64,000 bases of DNA from the NCBI RefSeq assembly GCF_023278565.1, contig NC_064675.1:5146001-5210000 (forward strand), given 5' to 3'. This document shows, one piece after another, positions 21,708 through 33,990 of this stretch. The translations under genes were made by a program, and so were the position numbers. This DNA comes from Colletotrichum lupini. Its lineage: Eukaryota > Ascomycota > Sordariomycetes > Glomerellales > Glomerellaceae. A model generated the notes under the pieces. The model was not told the origin of the DNA, did no database searches, and saw only the letters and a list, made by a program, of their open reading frames with translations. Position 1 is the stretch's first letter, and every line of letters starts with the position of its first letter.

Positions 21708-22364
21708 TGTTGGTAGGTTGTTTGATATGAGGTTTTGAGGTGGTTGGTTAGATGTGGGAAGTGTTCTGATATTTGTGGTTTGATAGTCGAGGTATGGGTG
21801 TTTGGTGATCTCTGGTAATGATCATTAGTCCTTCGAGGCTCTTCGGTGACTTATATACACTTTCCATTCCGTATAACACCCCCTTGACTGTTCCTCGTTC
21901 TTGTGAGAGTCTATCCAGCTATACCATAACGATGACAACATTGCCCCAAATCTCTGACCTCAAGAACCTGATTGGTCACCTAGATGAGCCATATCTACTC
22001 TCCCTAGACTTACTTCAATACCCTTCCGTAGTCAAGAAAAAAGTTCCACATCCAAAAAAAGAGAGACACGACGATGTCAGACTGAGACCCCTTCAAGCCT
22101 CAAGCCGGCACCACCCGCGACCGGTGAGGTTTGTTTGACCTGAATTGGGCAGTAGCACGAACCGCTTAGCTTCGTCGCGCGGATCTCAAGCCACCTGCGA
22201 GAATTCGCACCAAAAACCCCGGATCTGCGCAGATAATTGCGGATCATTCGGTCGAAGACAAGAGAAGGGAGAAAAAAGTTTCATGGCCGGTTACCTACGG
22301 AGTGCGACCTTGTCTGTTAAGATCTTATAACGGGTAGGATGATTTGAGCTTTTTTGAGTTTATT
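21708..22364. other. Promoter of the 14-cysteine gene and boundary to the copia block
   Basis: No gene is visible. A TATA box for the minus-strand secreted protein gene is at 21850-21857. The right edge ends at the target-site duplication of the copia element (GTTAT, 22365-22369). Confidence 0.5.
21850..21857 (-). promoter_or_regulatory. TATA box of the 14-cysteine secreted protein gene
   Basis: On the minus strand TATATAAG lies about 145 bp before the ATG at 21707. Confidence 0.5.
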
Positions 22365-22369
22365 GTTAT

Positions 22370-22574
22370 TGTTAGTATCCCTATGACAGGGTAGTTAGTT
22401 CGAACCGTAGTTGACGAAGAGATTAATTAAACTATATAAATATTTACGTAATAAGTATAAAAAGGAGGTTCTAACTATAGGTTAGGCTAGTTATAATAAT
22501 CGTAAATAGGGCCCCTAATTAACCCCTACGTAGTCGGCTATATACCGTAATTAAATTAAACTTCTAATTTGATA
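22370..22574 (-). repeat. 3' LTR of the minus-strand copia element
   Basis: It begins TGTTAGTATC and ends TTGATA (a RIPed CCGACA). It aligns along its full 205 bp with the LTR at 29258-29462, and the differences I checked are of the C/T or G/A type. The RIPed ends of both copies are explained by a common ancestor TG...CCGACA. Confidence 0.92.
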
Positions 22575-22739
22575 TTAACTTTTCTCTTTTTTTTATCGAT
22601 TTAACTACTATAGTTAGAGGTATAATTTAACCTCGGGCCCGTTTACTAAGTCGTCTCTTTTTTCCCCTTTTCTTTATTTTTTTTATATAACCTATCTCTC
22701 TATTCGTATAATAACTTTTTTATTACTTACGAATTACTC

Positions 22740-24200
22740 TAATCCCTTATTTAGTACTACTTTTATAAAAGTATTTATAAGGTTATTTTTATTATTAATC
22801 TAACGGATCTTAAGTATCTTGCGCCTTTTATATAATTACCTAAGGGCTATAATATTAATTATAAGCCTCTTTTCTTTCGTCGTTCCTAATTTAATAAGGT
22901 ATTTATATAGCGAGTAAGAATCGGTATAAATAACTATTAGAATAAGTAAAAAGCTAATTCGATTAGTAATCTTTTTTAGTATCGTTAAAATTACGTAAGA
23001 GAGGTTAATATTATTAACTATACTATAAACTTTTAATACTAGTATATTTCTCGTTATTTATTTATTTTTAATTAATAAGTAATAGATTATATTACTATAT
23101 ATAGTAAATTCGCTCTCGCTTATACTCTCGTTAGTTAAGATAATAATATACTCTAATTACGAAGTAAGGTCGTTATTATTCGTAAATAACTTATTAACGA
23201 AGACATAAAGCTTATTAGTTATAAAGTCGATTAGGTAGTAAACGAGACCTCGATCGAGATTCGTTTACTACTACTTAAGCCGCTTATTAAGTACCTCGAC
23301 GTCTCGTTTAGTTAGATCTATAGCTTATATTACCTTAATATAATTAAAAATTACCTCGGGCTAATAAACACTTATAATATATACCCCTTATATAAGCTTA
23401 GCCTTATACCGCTTTTTAATATTAGTTACGTTTAGATTAATAAAATTAATTTTCTTACCTTACCCCTTTTATTAAAAAATAACGGTTTCTTTTTTAATTA
23501 TAAAAATCCTATTATTAAATACTAGGGGGGTATTTATTATAAGGACCTCTTTTAGCTTTATTACGAAGCCCGCTTTTTAGAGCTCCTTATCCTCTTTCTT
23601 TATAAAGTTAATATTAAATAGGCTTAATATATTATTAGTTTATATTCTAACGATCCTAAATTAGTCGCTTTTATACTCCGTAACTAATAAGTATAGGTCG
23701 TACGTAAAGGTAACTATTAATAATTAATTAATATAAAAATCGTAATAAGTAGCTTACTAATAAGTACCCGATTTTATAAGCCTATATAATAGCTTAAGTA
23801 CTTTAATAATCGTGCTTTTTAGGTACTTACTAACTATTTCTTTTAGTAAATAGGCTAGGATTTTCCTTATGAGCCCTATAGCCGATTAGGTATAAGCCTA
23901 GGTAATATTACGGTTCTAAATCTTATATCCCTTTTTCCGTAGCGATATTATTAGTACTATTATTAATTATTAGCTATAGCGCTATATAATAAGTAATTAT
24001 ATAAGTAACGTTACCTTTTTAATATTGCCGTACCCCTAAATTACGTATTTAGACTTCTTATACGGTTAGGGTATTCTTTTCCCTTTAATCTTACGAACTA
24101 TTCGTAATTTAAATATATAGAGGTTTATATATTTTTCTAGGTCGTATAAAATAAATCGATAGACCCCTCGATCGCGAAGAGTATCTACTTCGATAAGATC
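22740..24200 (-). pseudogene. Relic of copia reverse transcriptase and RNase H
   Basis: Reading the minus strand through its stops, 24180-23600 gives copia reverse transcriptase blocks. The active-site TDDT now reads TNNI (23628-23639), both aspartates lost by G-to-A change. RNase H follows, with the recognisable block TDSYSLYKYLIKLGTTKEK at 22863-22936. Gag and integrase should lie further right, up to about 29200, but are too degraded for me to place. Confidence 0.88.
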
Positions 24201-27200
24201 TAATCCTTTATACGGCTTTTTAGTAGTTATAATTACGCCTTTTTTACGTAGTTTAACTACTAGCTCAAAATCGGCTTTCTTTTTTATTATATAAAAGGTA
24301 TTAATTACCTCGTTATTAATAATAAATTACTACGTTAGGGCTTATTATTATAGTCTTCTACGACGTCTCGCTAGTAGTATTAGTGCCCTTTTAGCAATTT
24401 CCTCTTCTTCGTTATTTATTAGTACTATTATAATAATTTCGTTAAGGATAATTTCTTATACCTCTACTACGGGTTATATAGTTTCCCCTAGCTCTTCTTT
24501 TTTTTATAAGTTAGAAATTACCTTATTAAGATCTATATAATACGGTTTAACTACTATAATTAATACTTCAAGTAGTTAGTTACGATCCCTCGTAACTATA
24601 TAAGAGCGCTCGTTAATAAAAATTAACTTATATAGCCTAGCTTATTATTAAGTAATTTCGTACTATACTTATATATCCGAATTTAGTAGTATATTTAAAT
24701 TATCCCCTATATTAGGCCTATTACGCATAGTAATTACCTCGTTAACTTACTTTTTTATACTTATTTCGCGCAGTACTTATATTACTTTTTTAACTACTTA
24801 GGCTCGTTAGTTTATACTTAGCGACGGTAGTAAGGCTAAAGTCGTTCTTAAATATGCTCTAAATACTAATAGCGTTAGTATAAGTCTATTAGGCTTTATA
24901 GTATTATTATAATATTTAAGTACTATCTAAAAGTATTCGTCGTTAGTAAAATCCGGATTTTTCTCTTTAATAATTTTAAACGCCCTTTTTAACTACTAGT
25001 ATGCCCTTTTTACTTTTCTAATATTATAGTACGCTTTAATAAGTACGACTTTTAGTTATATACCGTAGGCCGTCGTATTATCCCTAAATTTTACTAATTT
25101 AAAGCTAGTATTAGCGTCGGTTCTAATACCGTTTAGCGGTCTCTAGTATATATCGATCTAGCTTTTTCATAGGGCTACTTATACTATTTTTACTTATAGA
25201 TCCTAGAGGAATTGCCCTACTTAGAAAGATATAGCTACGTTAATTATATATAGTACTAGCTAACTATTTAAATAAAAGATATTAACGACGATTTCCTAGT
25301 TAAAATTAAGCTTATTACGTAATTTAAATTTAAATTTATATAGGCTTTGCGTATTTATTTAGTATTAGTAATATACTTTTATTAACTACTTTAGTACCCC
25401 TATTTCGATATTATTATTATTTAATTACTTTAAGAGGTTATATAGCCTCGTAACTAACGGGTACCTAAATCTCTAGTATAGTCTTTTAAGCTCACTTTTT
25501 ATTAAGTAATTAATTAACTTCGTATTATTAATAAGCTTTATAAACGTATACTCTTATTATCGTTTAACTATTTCGAAGTACTTATTACTAGAGATTCTGT
25601 TCCTCGTATTATTAAATATAATACTTAGTTAATCTATGTCTTTTAGATATAGGAGAAATAGGGTATTAATAGGTAAAATATAGAAAGTTATTGTTCTAAA
25701 GTGCGTCTCTATTTCTATTATACCTAGGGCGACGATTTCCTTACTTAGGCCGAAACTAATCTTTATAATACCCGCTATTAACGTATTAAGTATTATTAAT
25801 ACGATCTTTTATAGTACTTAAAATTACCCTTTTCCTTTAGTTAACTATTATAATACCCTAGTATTTAAGATAATCTTATAAAAATCGTCTAGGCCGTACT
25901 TTTTATTTATATAAAATACTTATATAAGCTTAGTATTCGAGGGATCTAGGTAATATAAAAAGGACCCCTTTAGTTACCCCTAAATTTACTTAGTACTATA
26001 TTCCTTTTTTTTAGATATTAAAAGAGATAGCGTTTTCTCTTTAATTATTAAGAAAATAGGCTTCGGTACTATTAAATTTGCCCTTTTAGCTACCTTTATA
26101 TCCGTTATTTAAAGGACCTTTTCTTACTATCTATAAATAAAAGCCTACTTATTAAGAGCTTTTACTACCCTCTATTTATTTAGCCTTGTATATCTTTTAA
26201 AAACTAACGGGGCGAAAAAGGAGTAATTAATATTATCGATTTTATTATAATCTAATTTATTAATATAGGGGGTAAGATCTTTTTTATTTTCCGAATCTTT
26301 TATAGGGGGTATATACTTTAGGCCGCTACTTTAGTTACTATTACTAAGTTCCGTACCCCTAGATCTACCCTTATATATAACGAGGAATTAGTTAAACTAA
26401 CGAGGGCTAGTTTTATTATTTATTACCTTTAACTTTCTATATTATTTATATAATTTAGTACGCTCCCCCTTAGAGTAGTTACTTAACTAATATCTATCCT
26501 TTTTATAAATATAGTATTACTTTTTTTATTACCCTATTTATAAGTTAAATCTTTATTTATTTAATGAATCTAGGCCTTTTTATTAGTAATTACCGTATTT
26601 AGTCTCTTTTCTTTTCTTATTATACGTTTAATTAACTTAATATTATTAATAAGGGCCGTCGTATACTTAGAAATAGGTTTAGCGTAATATTCTTATTTTA
26701 ATATTAAAGTTAGATCTTAGCCTCGAGCAGAGCGTTTTGTAGTTTTCGGGTACTTAGTATAATATTATTTTTATTTTTAATATACGTTAGACTACGGTAT
26801 AAAAATATCCGACTTTTTATTTATTTATTTCTTTATTTAGCTAGGTTTTTGCTAGCTTATTAATTCGATCGATAAGCTCTTTAAGGATCTTTACTCGTAA
26901 TTTACCCTCTATTATCCTAGCTATAGATACGAAAAAAATCGCTTATAGCTTAAATAGGAGCTCTAGGTTCCTATTATAGGTCTCGAAGCGGCTTCGGATT
27001 ACGTTAATTATACTAAAAAAGTCGTTTTAATCGAGATTACGTACCGCTTTATAATAATAATTAGAGGCTTTACCTACGAGTACGATATTAATTACTAAAT
27101 AGTACTAATATTCCCTAATTCCGACTTTTTTATAGTAATTATAAAATATCGTTAGGGTTTTTTATAAGACCTTATACTTCCCCCTAGAGTATAATTTTTT

Positions 27201-29257
27201 TTTAAAAAGATCTTTTTAAAGTTTATAAATTACCTCGTATTTATTATTAGATTTTTAGTATTTATATATAATCCTTACGTCGCTACGTATTATTAATAAC
27301 TTTAGGTCGTTTACCTCCTTTTTTATTAGCTAATTAGTACCGAATTTCGCATTAGTAATAATAACGAGTTATAAATCAAAATAAATAGAATTATTAATTA
27401 TCGTACTTTTAGTACTATATTTTACCCCAGTATATCCTTTTATAATAATAAATTTTTATTAGTAATTATAAAAAGGAAATCTAGGTCGTTTACCCTTTTT
27501 TTAAATTTATAAAAGCGATTATACGCTCTATCGACCTATACTTAGTTCTATAGTACGAATTCCTCCTCTATAATTATCGTTATTAATATTTTATATAGCT
27601 CTTATGATTATAGTTATATTAATAATACCCCTCGCCCGTAGAGGAATTTATTAACTACTTTTATAATTCCTAGGCTTATGCTCGTAAACTATTTATTTAG
27701 CTAGTAGCTAAGGTCGTTTACGATCTCGTAAAATAAGGGTTGCCCCTATAGCCCCTTTTTCTTATAAACCTTAGTTAAATAAATTAATACTACGTTAATT
27801 TACTTATTATTAAGCTAATCTATAATTCTATATATTTACATCCCCTAATAGTTTAAGTTAATATTTACTTACTTATAAGGGATTAGGATTTTATTTAAAA
27901 TCGGGTTTTATCCTCTTTTTTTTTATTTTAACTTATTAAGGGTCGTGCTCTAGCTTATACTTATATTAATAATTATTAGCGTATTTAATTTTAATAGGGA
28001 TATATTTAATCTATATACTAGTTATAGTAAATCCGTACTTTTATTACTTAACGAATTTATTAGGGTCCAGGAGATTCCTACTTTTTCTTACTGTCTTATT
28101 ACTACTCTCGTTTTTATTATTTTTAATAATTATTACTACCCTTCTAAATCGCTAGCTATTATACTTATTAAGATCCTCCTTTTTATTTAGTATAAAAGGG
28201 TAGGTTTTAGTAGTTTTTTTTAATAATAGTAGTAGTAAATATTATATTACTATAAGAAAATATAGTAATTAGTCTTAGGATCTTTACTAGTTACCGATTT
28301 CTATTATCCTATATATTTCTAGCCTCCTAAACTTCGTACTTTTTATAATCTCTAAATAGCTTTTTTAGTTAATTTTTTAAAATTAGTAATCTCGTACTAG
28401 GAGCTAATATAAAAAAAAAGCCCTTTAGTAGCCCTTTAGAAAATTCTTTTCTTTTCTTTTTAGATCCTCGTCTTTTTAGCCTTTTTTTAAGTTAATAATA
28501 ACTCTAATAAGAGGTCGTAGGACTACTTTAGGGTAGCTACTTTTTTTTTAAGTTAATATTCGAAATCCGTAATATTCTTAACTCGATACTATTAGGACCT
28601 CTAAATCCCTTCTTTTTTTATTAAACCGTTCTTTATATTATATTCTTAAGTAATACTTAGGGAGTAGTTAAGGGAGCTATAAAAAGGTTATTTAAATTAC
28701 GGGCTTAAAATCGTACTTATAAAATCCTCGTAATAATAAACTTTTTTATATACTATAAATCTCTTAGCTTAATAACTCCTATAAAGTTATTTTTATTATT
28801 AAATAAGAATATTTACGTTTAGAGATCCCCTTTTTTAATTATATAATACTCTTTTATATTATATTATTAAGCTCGTTCGTTACGCTAATTAATTAAGTAG
28901 GTAGTTATTATATAAGTATTTCTTTTTATTAATTTAACTAGTTAATTTCTAATTGCGGGCCGGCTATAAAAAAATCGTTTAGTAAAAAAGCTACTCGGGG
29001 CGATAGTAAAAGGCTAGTTATTTAAATAGTTCTATTAATTAATATAGTTTAATATAATAAATATCGACCTCTCGTAAGTAATAAAGGGCTATAATTACTT
29101 AATTCCGTACGGTATTTAAGAATTATTTCTTTTTTTATTTACTTTTATAAGGTTAATTAGTACGAATCTCTTATTCTATATAGTATTAAAAAGTCGTCTC
29201 TTTTACGTAGTAAGATACCTTACCGATTTATAATAATAGAATTTAATTACTAATTAG

Positions 29258-29462
29258 TATTAGTATTTTTATAATAGGGTAATTAGTTCGAACTATAGTT
29301 AATAAAGAGATTAATTAAACTATATAAATATCTACGTAGTAGGTATAAAAAAGAGGTTCTAACTATAAGTTAGGCTAGCTACGATAATCGTAAATAGGGC
29401 CCCTAATTAGCCCCTGCGTAGTCGGCTATATGCTACGGTCGAATTAGACTTCTAATCCAATA
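29258..29462 (-). repeat. 5' LTR of the minus-strand copia element
   Basis: A 205-bp partner of 22370-22574, starting TATTAG (RIPed TGTTAG) and ending CCAATA (RIPed CCGACA). The target duplication GTTAT follows at 29463-29467. Confidence 0.92.
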
Positions 29463-29787
29463 GTTATTTCGGTTCACTAGGGGAATTAGTCCGCCGCTAT
29501 TAAGCGAGATTTTTTTTGCATATACAAGACTGGTTATATGCTGAAAAGTCTAGAATCGTGTGATTATTAGGTAGGCATCGCAGGTTCATCGTCTTGACGT
29601 AAAGGATCCAGAACAGGCGAGTCGTTGGCTTGGTGCTCATGGACCCCGGTGTGCTGCTTTGCCTTCGCGATGCGGGCTTGTCAGAGCCCTATCCCCCCCC
29701 GCGAGATCTCGGATCCCGCCGAGAAAAGGGCCGATCACAGGGTTGACAAGCTAACAAAAATGTCTCGATCAATGTGATGTCGGATTC
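29463..29787. other. Spacer between the copia element and the TRIM-like element
   Basis: It begins with the GTTAT duplication (29463-29467) and ends with the GATTC duplication (29783-29787). Base composition is normal and no gene is visible. Confidence 0.6.
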
Positions 29788-29848
29788 TGTCACGAGATAT
29801 GGATGTGGTTAATGCTGCCCACATTGAGTGGGCCCGCTTTTTGTGACA
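29788..29848 (+). repeat. 5' LTR of the TRIM-like element
   Basis: 61 bp, TGTCACGAG...GTGACA, preceded by the GATTC duplication. Confidence 0.85.
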
Positions 29849-30098
29849 GTTATGAGCCCAGCTCCTATCCGCTATTATTATAATAGTTAAGTACCGCATT
29901 ATCTATAGGTCGTGTACCCAAAAAGCGAGAGGCGACCGTTCGAGTCTCTATATAAGTAGGGTTTTTCTAACTAGTCTACTACCTTTAGGGCTAAGGTATA
30001 ATATAAACGCCTATTTCTAACTAGTCTACTACTTTCGGGGCTAAGGCGCAGTATAGATGCTTATTATATAGATAATGGCTCTAGGCGTCTGGGGGGTA

Positions 30099-30159
30099 TG
30101 TTACGAGATATGGATGTGGTTAATGCTGCCCATATTGAGTGGGCCCGCTTTTTGTGACA
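30099..30159 (+). repeat. 3' LTR of the TRIM-like element
   Basis: 61 bp, TGTTACGAG...GTGACA, preceded by GGGGGGTA and followed by GATTC. It differs from the 5' LTR at two positions. Confidence 0.85.
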
Positions 30160-30164
30160 GATTC

Positions 30165-32012
30165 AATGTGGAGAATTCAAGTAGACCGTGAGACACTCGT
30201 GTAAGTGTTGAAAAGTGTTGAAGGGAGAAAAGTTTAGGTATGAGCTATATATCACCTCGCCAAGAATTAAGAGAGAGCGTTTTCGTCCTCGAGCTGGCTG
30301 TTGTCTGTAAGCCGGAAAGCTTGGCAGGTGCTCACCCGTCAGCTCATGTCTCAGTCGAAGCACTCGACAGACTCGGGCTCGCGTAGGGTCGATACTATCA
30401 CACGGACAGACAGCAGTACCGGCAATCCTGGTTCCCTGGTGATCTAGGCTATTTGTATTCTACCTTGACTCTCTAAGAAAAGCCGGGTACGCTGGTCAAT
30501 GGGGTCAAAGGCCTTCGCGAAGGCCCACTCCATGGGCCCTGAATCAGACTCTCGCTCTGCTGTACCTAAGCCTTGGAGCTGGAACAACATTCAAAGGGCT
30601 CGCAAAGAAGGCCACGGGGCTCCGGTGACATTCCTCAAAGGGTGAAGGAAGAATTTTAGGGTTGGGTGACTGAGGAAGAAGGCGTCCTGGGCAGACGTGA
30701 GAATGACGATCTGCAGCCCGGCCCCCGGCCCCCTGGTGTACAAAGCTCCGGATCCGGTCATCCTGGCAAGACAACTTCATTCTCTATTCTGTATCTGTAG
30801 GCTTTTCTCGGCTAGGGACGGGCGACGGCGGGATATTCGGAGACCGTCTCTACGGATGCAAAACGGCTCAAATGGCCGTATCGAGGAATCAATTCGCGAA
30901 GAGACCGTTGGTGCCGGTTTCTATTCTTAGAATTTGGGCGTGCGGAGAAGAGGGTTTCTTGTGGATGACATGGCTTGCGGGCTTTTGCAAGCAACTTGAT
31001 CGGCCGGAACTTTTTAAGATGATGGGTAAAGTTTAAAGATTGTAGATCTTTGCGGCCCCGACCATCCCATCCGGGGGAGCGAAAGCGGCAGCGAGGAGGG
31101 TCGGGGCCTTGGGGCGGTTCCGGTGGTTTAGGACTCAAGACGGGGCTTGGGTTTTCCGACACATGTTCGGCTGGACGGCCCGCATGGGAAGGGCTGTTCA
31201 GTCGAAGACAAGACTTGACTTACACCCCAAGACAGCTTGCCAAACGATCTAGTTCGACCTCGGAATGTTGCTTGTCTACGATATCACAGTTGCCAAGATG
31301 GTCAAGTTCAGATGATCAAAATTGTTCAGAGGTAACAATAAGCATTCATTTCGACCCTTTTGCGTTCAAGGCCAAGGAGACTGACTACATAGGCGGCGAA
31401 GCAACATGACTTTGTTTTGGTTGGTTTGGTTTTCTTTTCATGATCTCATCATTTCCCCGTTCCGATAATTTCCGTTGTGATAAAAACCGCGCAACCGTTC
31501 GTTGATGAAAAGTAGAAAGAACAAGATGTTTCGCACTCGTAGCAATAATGCTTTGAACTCGCAAAGCACCTTCCCGAATGTTTAAAACTCGCCCTCTTTC
31601 CGTTGACATGTTAAAATGCTTGGTGTGAAAATCAAAAGTGTTGTTTGGTTGTTGTTGATGGGAGTATGTCCACTCCAATCCATCTGCGTTTTGAAGACTG
31701 CGTTGATTCAAATCCGACTTTCCCCCTTTCAACTTCCACCGACCAGGGTATGTAAAACGTAACAAAGAGGCTTCGACAGGCCTTGGGAGGTATTTTGCCA
31801 AAAGCGCATTTGATGATAAAAGAAGAGAAAAAAGTTTTGCAGTAGAATGATATACGAACCAGTTTTTGGTGAAACCGATCACTTTTCCCTCAATTCAAAG
31901 GTTGGAGAAAAACTTTTTGAAAAGACACGCTTATAGGACACACACAGCTATTGGTACACGCGCCAAGACGAGGCCTCTCTTCGACACAGACACCAGGGTT
32001 GTCTGACTTTCT
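30165..32012. other. Intergenic region downstream of pacC, no supported gene
   Basis: Open frames here (for example 31385-31882 on the minus strand) lack recognisable motifs. The right part is probably the pacC 3' untranslated region, which is T-rich on the coding strand. Confidence 0.45.
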
Positions 32013-33990
32013 TCAGTTCGCCATGCGCAAGATGGGGTACAACGGCGCAGCCGGAGCGGGCTTGGCGTCAACCTCCATCGGCTCCGGAGACTTGAGACGG
32101 CTAGCCTCAGGAGACTTGGGAGCGGGAGCAGCGGCGGCCTTCTCGGCGGGCTCGTCGGAGTACTCTCTGCGGTCGATGCGATCGCGGATGTACTCGCGGA
32201 GTGCCTCGATGGTACGCATGTTCTCGAGCCACTGGTCGTACTTCTCCTCGCGCTCGCGGGCGCCCTCGCTAGTGTCCGACTCGGATGAGGGAGAGCCGAC
32301 GGATGAGGCGACGGACTCGGCCTTGGGAGTGGTGACGCTGGAGGAGTCCTCGTAGATGATGGGGGACTTTGGCGAGGAGGGCGCGGCACGCTGGAGCATA
32401 CCTCCCGAGTAACGTCTGCGCTCGTTGCTGTCGAAGCTGGGTCCGAGCGTGGAGGCAGTGGACTGGCCAGGGAAGACGGAGCTGACGGCCGGGAGATTGG
32501 GGTACATGACTGAAGAAGCTGTGGAGCTGTGTCTCGACTGGGGAGACATGCCGGAGGAAGAGGGGCTGGGCGAGTGACCAGATGTGTATGACATGGTGCT
32601 TGAGGGAGGAGTGACGGCGGGGGTTCCAGTCGATGAGACTGCGGTCAACGGGGACGCCATGTGAGCAGCGGACACGGGGTAACCGTCTTGGGTGACTGGA
32701 ATGCCGGCGTGAGAGCCTCTGTGAACACCCGGGGGCGAGGGGCTGTGGCGGAGATCGAAAGTGTTCTGGCCGTGGATGTGGATTCCTTGCGTGGCCTGGT
32801 GCGAGTTCTCGTAGACAGTGCTCTGCATCTGCTCCAAGATCTGATCAATCTGGACCAGGTCGTTCTTGGTGCGGGCGTTGGGCATGGGCGGCAGGTAGTA
32901 CTGCTGGGACATGGGTCCGGGGCCGGAAGGAGGTCCGCCAGCCTGTTGGTGGTGAACGTGCTGCTGAGGCGGGGCTGCCATGTAGTCGGAGCCGGGCATG
33001 GGACCGGCGTGCAGGCCGAGAGCGCCGTGAAGGGGGAGAAGGGATCGGCCGACTTGTTGATAGGAGGTGGGGTCGACCTGGCGACGCTTGGCGTGGGCGA
33101 AGAAGTCGTCAACCATGTCGAAAGCGCGCTTGCTGCGGTTGTCATAGCCGCCGTGGTGGCCAATGTACTCAGTTCGGGGAGGGTTCAAGGGTTGTTGGTT
33201 GAAGTACAGTCCATAGTTTGTAGATGGTTGGGGTGCATAGTAGCTAGCATGCCCAGCCTGGTGTGCGAAGGCGGCGGAGTTAGTCCGAATGTGGCCATTA
33301 TGATCATAGTAGCTAGAAGAAGCTGGAGGCAAATTAGCCTCTAGTTGGAGAAAATAGAGGACAGACTTTGGAGGGGTGTGCAAACTGAGCTCTACATACC
33401 TTTGCCAGGCTGCGCCCGATAACCGTTCAGACCTTGGTCCTGGGGCGAGCGGACGAGCACCGAGTCATCGGCGTGGGTCTGTCGATGTGTGTGAGCATGA
33501 TTGAAGAAGATGGCGAGAGTGGTTTGTTGGTTGATTTACCTTGACGTGCTTCTTCAAGTCCTGAGGGCGCTTGAATGACTTGCCGCAGAACTCACACTTG
33601 TGAGGCTTGAGAGGAACGTGCACGCGAATGTGAGAAGTGATGTGGTCACGCTTCACAGTGGTCGTCCTGCAGGAGTTCCATTGGCAAGTGAGGTTAAGGT
33701 TGTTGGTGCTCTTGCGGCCAACATGGCGTTCACAGATGTGCTCCTGTTAATTTTGTTAGTGAGATGTTTCGGGTGAAATAAAGATTTAGAGTGGCATTGC
33801 CACCACTTACGTAGAGAGCCTCGGGTGAGACAAACTTCAGGTTGCAGGCGTTCCACTTGCAGATGAGGTTGTCCTCTGCACTGGTGCTGTTGGCGGACTG
33901 GGAAGTGTTGCTGGTTGTTGTTGAGGGAGCGGGGGTGCTGCTCTTGGGAGAGTTGCTCGCAGAGCTCTCACTCTCTTGTTTGGCGGACAT
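32013..33990 (-). CDS. pacC: pH-response transcription factor PacC
   Basis: Four exons on the minus strand: 33990-33811, 33743-33540, 33478-33400 and 33322-32013, giving 590 residues. Three zinc fingers lie at residues 44-67 (CKWNAC...), 80-102 (CQWNSC...) and 110-130 (CEFCGKSF...), the PacC/Rim101 arrangement. After them come the conserved FNQQP block, the basic [11 protein letters not shown]...AKRRQ nuclear signal region, and a Ser/Pro-rich regulatory tail. Two YPxL/I motifs, YPNL in the tail and YPIL four residues before the stop, are the docking type used by PalA. The [11 protein letters not shown] segment sits where the signalling protease box is expected. At alkaline pH, PacC is processed in two steps and then activates alkaline genes and represses acid genes through GCCARG sites. 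The long upstream region is unusually rich in that site. The exon 3-4 acceptor has an alternative in-frame choice 18 nt earlier. Confidence 0.95.

Larger units (their letters stand above)
22370..29462 (-). mobile_element. Complete RIP-degraded Ty1/copia retrotransposon with LTRs and TSD
   Basis: Two 205-bp LTRs bound 7,093 bp. The 5-bp target-site duplication GTTAT is at 22365-22369 and 29463-29467. A polypyrimidine tract (22575-22594) inside the left LTR is the complement of a polypurine tract, so the element runs on the minus strand. Minus-strand translation shows copia reverse transcriptase and RNase H between about 24200 and 22740. The body is TA-rich with CA/TG almost absent, and both catalytic aspartates are mutated. 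It belongs to a different copia lineage from the element at 1-5302, its active-site context being TDDT rather than YVDD. Confidence 0.93.
29788..30159 (+). mobile_element. TRIM-like miniature LTR element, 372 bp, with TSD
   Basis: Two 61-bp direct terminal repeats (29788-29848 and 30099-30159) differ at two positions, both C/T. Each begins TGT(C/T)ACGAGATATGG and ends GTGACA. The element is flanked by the 5-bp duplication GATTC (29783-29787 and 30160-30164). A GGGGGGTA polypurine tract directly precedes the right repeat, which sets the + orientation. The 250-bp interior has no coding capacity and holds two tandem copies of a roughly 48-bp unit starting TTTCTAACTAGTCTACTAC. These are the hallmarks of a terminal-repeat retrotransposon in miniature, which needs an autonomous LTR element for movement. 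Its LTR start and polypurine tract resemble those of the copia element at 1-5302. Confidence 0.85.

Noticed and set aside
29935..29965. B-box-like GTTCGAGTCTC inside the TRIM-like element, hinting at a tRNA-derived SINE
   Set aside because: The direct LTRs, polypurine tract and 5-bp duplication explain the element better, and no A box is at the right distance.
31385..31882. A 165-codon minus-strand frame downstream of pacC
   Set aside because: It lies where the pacC 3' untranslated region is expected and has no conserved pattern.
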